Source: an uncultured Marinobacter sp.
GTDB lineage: Bacteria; Pseudomonadota; Gammaproteobacteria; Pseudomonadales; Oleiphilaceae
Length of the DNA stretch: 64,000 nt
Direction: 5' to 3'
Assembly (NCBI RefSeq): GCF_947259545.1
Contig: NZ_CAMYMK010000002.1
Coordinates: forward strand, 558,001 to 622,000
Below the pieces are notes generated by a model that was not told the origin of the DNA, ran no database searches, and saw only the letters and a list, made by a program, of their open reading frames with translations. Positions 61,241 through 64,000 of this stretch are shown one piece after another; positions within the stretch are counted from its first letter, which is position 1; each line of letters opens with the position of its first letter. The translations under genes were made by a program, and so were the position numbers.

Positions 61241-64000
61241 GGCTCCCGGGCCGGTGTGGCTCCGGCCAGATAGCCCCGCTGTTGACGGTCATCGGCCTGA
61301 TGGCGTTTCTGCCAGTTGGAAGGCTGGTGCACCTTCTCGACCTGAACGGCCGTCACCTTGTATTCCGGGCAGTTGGTGGCCCAGTCGGAATTGTCCGTGG
61401 TGATCACGTTGGCGCCACTGACTGGATGGTGAAAGGTGGTGTAGACCACGCCGGGCTGGACCCGTGTGCTGATGCGCGCCCGCAGTACGGTGTTGCCGGC
61501 GCGGCTGGTAATGCCGGTCCAGTCGCCGTCGGCGATGCCCCGGTCCTCGGCATCCTGTGGGTGTATGTCCAGAACGTCCTCCTGGTGCCAGAAGCTGTTG
61601 CGGGTGCGCCGGGTCTGGGCGCCTACGTTGTACTGGCTGAGAATGCGCCCGGTGGTCAGCAGCAACGGGAAACGGCTGTTGGACTTCTCGTCCGTGGGCA
61701 CGTAGTCAGTCTGCATGAACCGCCCGAGGCCAATGGGGAACTCCGCCACATGCATGATCGGGGTGCCTTCCGGGAATTCGTCGTTGCAGGGCCACTGGAT
61801 GCTTCCGAGCTGATCGATCTTGTTGAAACTGACACCCCGGAACGTCGGCGTGAGTTGGGCGATTTCGTCCATGATTTCACTGGGGTGGCTGTAGTTCATG
61901 GGGTAGCCCAGGGCATTGGACAGGTCCTGGGTGACTTCCCAGTCGGCCTTGCCGGCCAGTGGTGGTATCACCCGGCGTACCCGGTTGATCCGCCGTTCGG
62001 CGTTGGTGAAGGTGCCGTCTTTCTCCAGGAAGGACGAGCCCGGCAGCAGCACGTGGGCGAACTTGGCGGTCTCGTTGAGGAACAGGTCCTGGACGATAAG
62101 GCATTCCAGTGACTCCAGCGCGTGCTCCACGTGACGGGTGTTGGGGTCGGACTGGGCGATGTCCTCGCCCTGTACGTACAGCCCCTTGAAACTGCCATCC
62201 ACCGCGGCATCCAGCATATTGGGAATGCGCAGTCCGGCCTCACGGCCGATGGATACGCCCCAGGCCCGTTCGAACGGCTCGCGCAGTTCGTCCACCGCAA
62301 CGTGTTGGTAGCCCGGCAGTTCGTGGGGGAAGGAGCCCATGTCACAGGAACCCTGGACGTTGTTCTGACCCCGCAGGGGATTCACGCCCACGCCTTCCCG
62401 CCCAAGGTTGCCGGTGGCCATGGCCAGGTTGGCAATGCCCATGACCATGGTGGACCCCTGGCTGTGTTCGGAGACCCCCAGGCCGTAGTAGATGGCGGCA
62501 TTACGGGCCTTGCCGAAGAGTCGCGCTGCTTCCCGTACCTGTTCAGCGGATACGCCGGTGACCGCTTCGGTCGCTTCCGGGGCATGGCGCGGATCGGTGA
62601 TAAAGGCCCGCCACGCGGTGTAGGTGTCCGGCTCACAACGTTGATTGATGAAGTCCTGATCTTCCAGGCCCTCGGTGACCACCACATGGGCGAGGGCGTT
62701 GATCAGTGCCACATTGGTACCGGGCCGCAGCGGCAGGTGGAGCCCTTCGTCGGCATGAACCGTTCGCAGCAGATCGATGGAGCGGGGATCGGCGACGATC
62801 AGTCGGGCGCCCTGACGCAGGCGGCGGCGCAACTGGGAGGCGAACACCGGATGGGCGTCGGTGGGGTTGGCGCCGATCACCAGGATCACATCCGCCTGCA
62901 TCACCGAATCAAAGGTCTGGGTGCCGGCAGACTCGCCCAGGGTCATTTTCAGGCCATAACCGGTGGGGGAGTGGCAGACCCGGGCACAGGTGTCGGTGTT
63001 GTTATTGCCGAAGGCCGTACGTACCAGTTTCTGTACCAGGTAGGTTTCCTCGTTGGTGCAGCGGGAGGAGGTGATGCCTCCAATGCTGTCACGGCCATGG
63101 CGGGCCTGGATATCCCGCAGTCGACGGGCGGCGAAATCGATGGCCTCGTCCCATTCGACCGGGCGCCAGGGCTCATGGATGCTGTCGCGAATCATCGGAC
63201 TGGTAATGCGGTCCGGGTGGGTGGCGTAGCCAAAGGCAAAGCGACCCTTGACGCAGGAGTGGCCGTGGTTGGCGTGGCCGTCCTTGTGGGGCACCATGCG
63301 CACCAGATCGTTGCCTTTCATCTCGGCCCGGAACGAACAACCCACGCCGCAGTAGGCGCAGGTGGTGACCACGCTGCGATCGGGCTGACCGATCTCGATC
63401 ACGCTGTTTTCCATCAGGGTCGCGGTGGGGCAGGCCTGAACACAGGCGCCGCAGGAGACGCATTCGGAATCCACAAAGGGATCATCCTGGCTGGCGGCCA
63501 CGGTGGAATCGAAACCCCGTCCCTGGATGGTCAGTGCAAAGGTACCCTGGACTTCCTCGCAGGCCCGGACACAACGGGAACAGACAATGCATTTGCCCGG
63601 ATCAAAGCTGAAATAGGGGTTGGAGGTATCCGGTTTTGCGTCCAGGTGGTTATCGCCGTCATAGCCGTATCGCACCTCCCGTAGCCCCACCGCGCCGGCC
63701 ATGTCCTGCAGTTCGCAGTTGCCGTTGGCGGAGCAGGTCAGGCAGTCCAGGGGGTGGTCGGAGATATACAGCTCCATCACGTTACGGCGCAGGCGGGCGA
63801 GTTCCGGTGTCTGGGTCTGGACCGCCATGCCGTCTTCCACCGGCGTGGTGCAGGCGGCGGGGTAGCCTCGCCGGCCCTCGATGGCCACCATGCACAGGCG
63901 GCAGGAACCGAAGGCCTCCAGGTTATCGCTGGCACAGAGTTTGGGAATACGGTGCCCGGCCAGCGCTGCTGCCCGCATCACCGAAGTGCCGGCGGGCACG
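61237..64000 (-). CDS. fdsA: NAD-dependent formate dehydrogenase alpha subunit (5' end beyond window)
   Basis: The catalytic molybdenum/tungsten subunit, oxidising formate to CO2. About 920 residues are in view and the frame continues past 64000; the first Met in view is internal. From the visible N-terminus there is a [2Fe-2S] plant-type cluster (CASDN, SCRLC, ACTT), a His/Cys cluster region, two [4Fe-4S] motifs (CIVCSRCVRAC, CVSCGACVQAC), the MopB [4Fe-4S] set (CAYCGVGC) and the cofactor domain with ARVCHSPTG, whose Cys rather than selenocysteine is the metal ligand. This layout is the soluble FdsA/NAD-linked type, so fdsB and fdsG are expected beyond the edge. Confidence 0.94.
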   Translation of the reverse strand, partial: VPAGTSVMRAAALAGHRIPKLCASDNLEAFGSCRLCMVAIEGRRGYPAACTTPVEDGMAVQTQTPELARLRRNVMELYISDHPLDCLTCSANGNCELQDMAGAVGLREVRYGYDGDNHLDAKPDTSNPYFSFDPGKCIVCSRCVRACEEVQGTFALTIQGRGFDSTVAASQDDPFVDSECVSCGACVQACPTATLMENSVIEIGQPDRSVVTTCAYCGVGCSFRAEMKGNDLVRMVPHKDGHANHGHSCVKGRFAFGYATHPDRITSPMIRDSIHEPWRPVEWDEAIDFAARRLRDIQARHGRDSIGGITSSRCTNEETYLVQKLVRTAFGNNNTDTCARVCHSPTGYGLKMTLGESAGTQTFDSVMQADVILVIGANPTDAHPVFASQLRRRLRQGARLIVADPRSIDLLRTVHADEGLHLPLRPGTNVALINALAHVVVTEGLEDQDFINQRCEPDTYTAWRAFITDPRHAPEATEAVTGVSAEQVREAARLFGKARNAAIYYGLGVSEHSQGSTMVMGIANLAMATGNLGREGVGVNPLRGQNNVQGSCDMGSFPHELPGYQHVAVDELREPFERAWGVSIGREAGLRIPNMLDAAVDGSFKGLYVQGEDIAQSDPNTRHVEHALESLECLIVQDLFLNETAKFAHVLLPGSSFLEKDGTFTNAERRINRVRRVIPPLAGKADWEVTQDLSNALGYPMNYSHPSEIMDEIAQLTPTFRGVSFNKIDQLGSIQWPCNDEFPEGTPIMHVAEFPIGLGRFMQTDYVPTDEKSNSRFPLLLTTGRILSQYNVGAQTRRTRNSFWHQEDVLDIHPQDAEDRGIADGDWTGITSRAGNTVLRARISTRVQPGVVYTTFHHPVSGANVITTDNSDWATNCPEYKVTAVQVEKVHQPSNWQKRHQADDRQQRGYLAGATPAREP

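Noticed and set aside
62122..63684. Long open frame on the plus strand, about 520 codons, antisense to fdsA
   Set aside because: The opposite strand encodes fdsA with all its cofactor motifs; the frame has no recognisable domain and a Gly/Val/His-rich composition typical of shadows.

Overview
The window reads as a chromosomal segment of a marine gammaproteobacterium, most probably Marinobacter or a close relative. This is inferred from gene content: three c-di-GMP signalling loci, lipid and hydrocarbon-type catabolic genes, two PF10118 ferritin-like proteins, an alkyl sulfatase, a haloalkane dehalogenase and a Baeyer-Villiger-type monooxygenase. Most of the sequence is G+C rich and tightly packed. 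No rRNA, tRNA, CRISPR array, transposase or integrase was seen, and no gap between genes exceeds about 300 bases.

Left part (1-6.8 kb): the 5' end of an exported alpha/beta-hydrolase, a two-gene c-di-GMP operon (a PilZ-Rossmann fusion followed by a 7TM sensor with an EAL domain), ribonuclease Z and a cytosolic alpha/beta-hydrolase.

6.9-16.9 kb is one dense operon for a bidirectional cytoplasmic group 3b-type [NiFe] hydrogenase. The order is beta subunit, a stand-alone cyclic-nucleotide-binding protein, gamma (FAD/NAD), delta (small), alpha (large), maturation protease, HypA, HypF, HypC, HypD, HypE, with most neighbours overlapping by a few bases. HypA lacks the usual zinc-finger cysteines and no hypB is present in the window.

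17-26.5 kb is mixed: a crotonase, an SDR-tetR operon with two clear operators around its promoter, UspA, a PilZ protein, an MscS channel, a PAS-GGDEF cyclase, a DAACS symporter and a catabolic-looking operon (PfkB kinase, racemase-superfamily protein without its cysteines, haloalkane dehalogenase). 26.7-30.9 kb holds an HxlR regulator divergent from a PF10118 protein and a thioesterase, then an S15/CocE-like lipoprotein hydrolase.

31-36.8 kb is a sulfur-centred region: an alkyl sulfatase lipoprotein facing a SulP permease / DUF442 sulfurtransferase / persulfide-dioxygenase-like operon, with trxC divergent from it. 36.8-55.8 kb carries an Omp85-like barrel, an AraC-desaturase pair, an SDR-TfoX junction broken by a two-gene insertion between 105-bp direct repeats, a DUF2339 protein, a monooxygenase with a second PF10118 protein, an unknown lipoprotein, a shikimate-kinase-like protein, a membrane spermidine-synthase-like protein, an exported isoaspartyl methyltransferase and a YbaK deacylase.

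The right end (56-64 kb) is a one-carbon module. A DmdA/GcvT-like tetrahydrofolate methyltransferase, an MTHFR-like protein and formate-THF ligase are followed by the convergent formate dehydrogenase genes fdsD, fdhD and fdsA, the last cut by the window edge. Together they could move methyl groups through folate to formate and on to CO2 and NADH. The hydrogenase, the formate dehydrogenase and the sulfur genes suggest a heterotroph that supplements its metabolism with electrons from H2, formate and reduced sulfur; that is inference.
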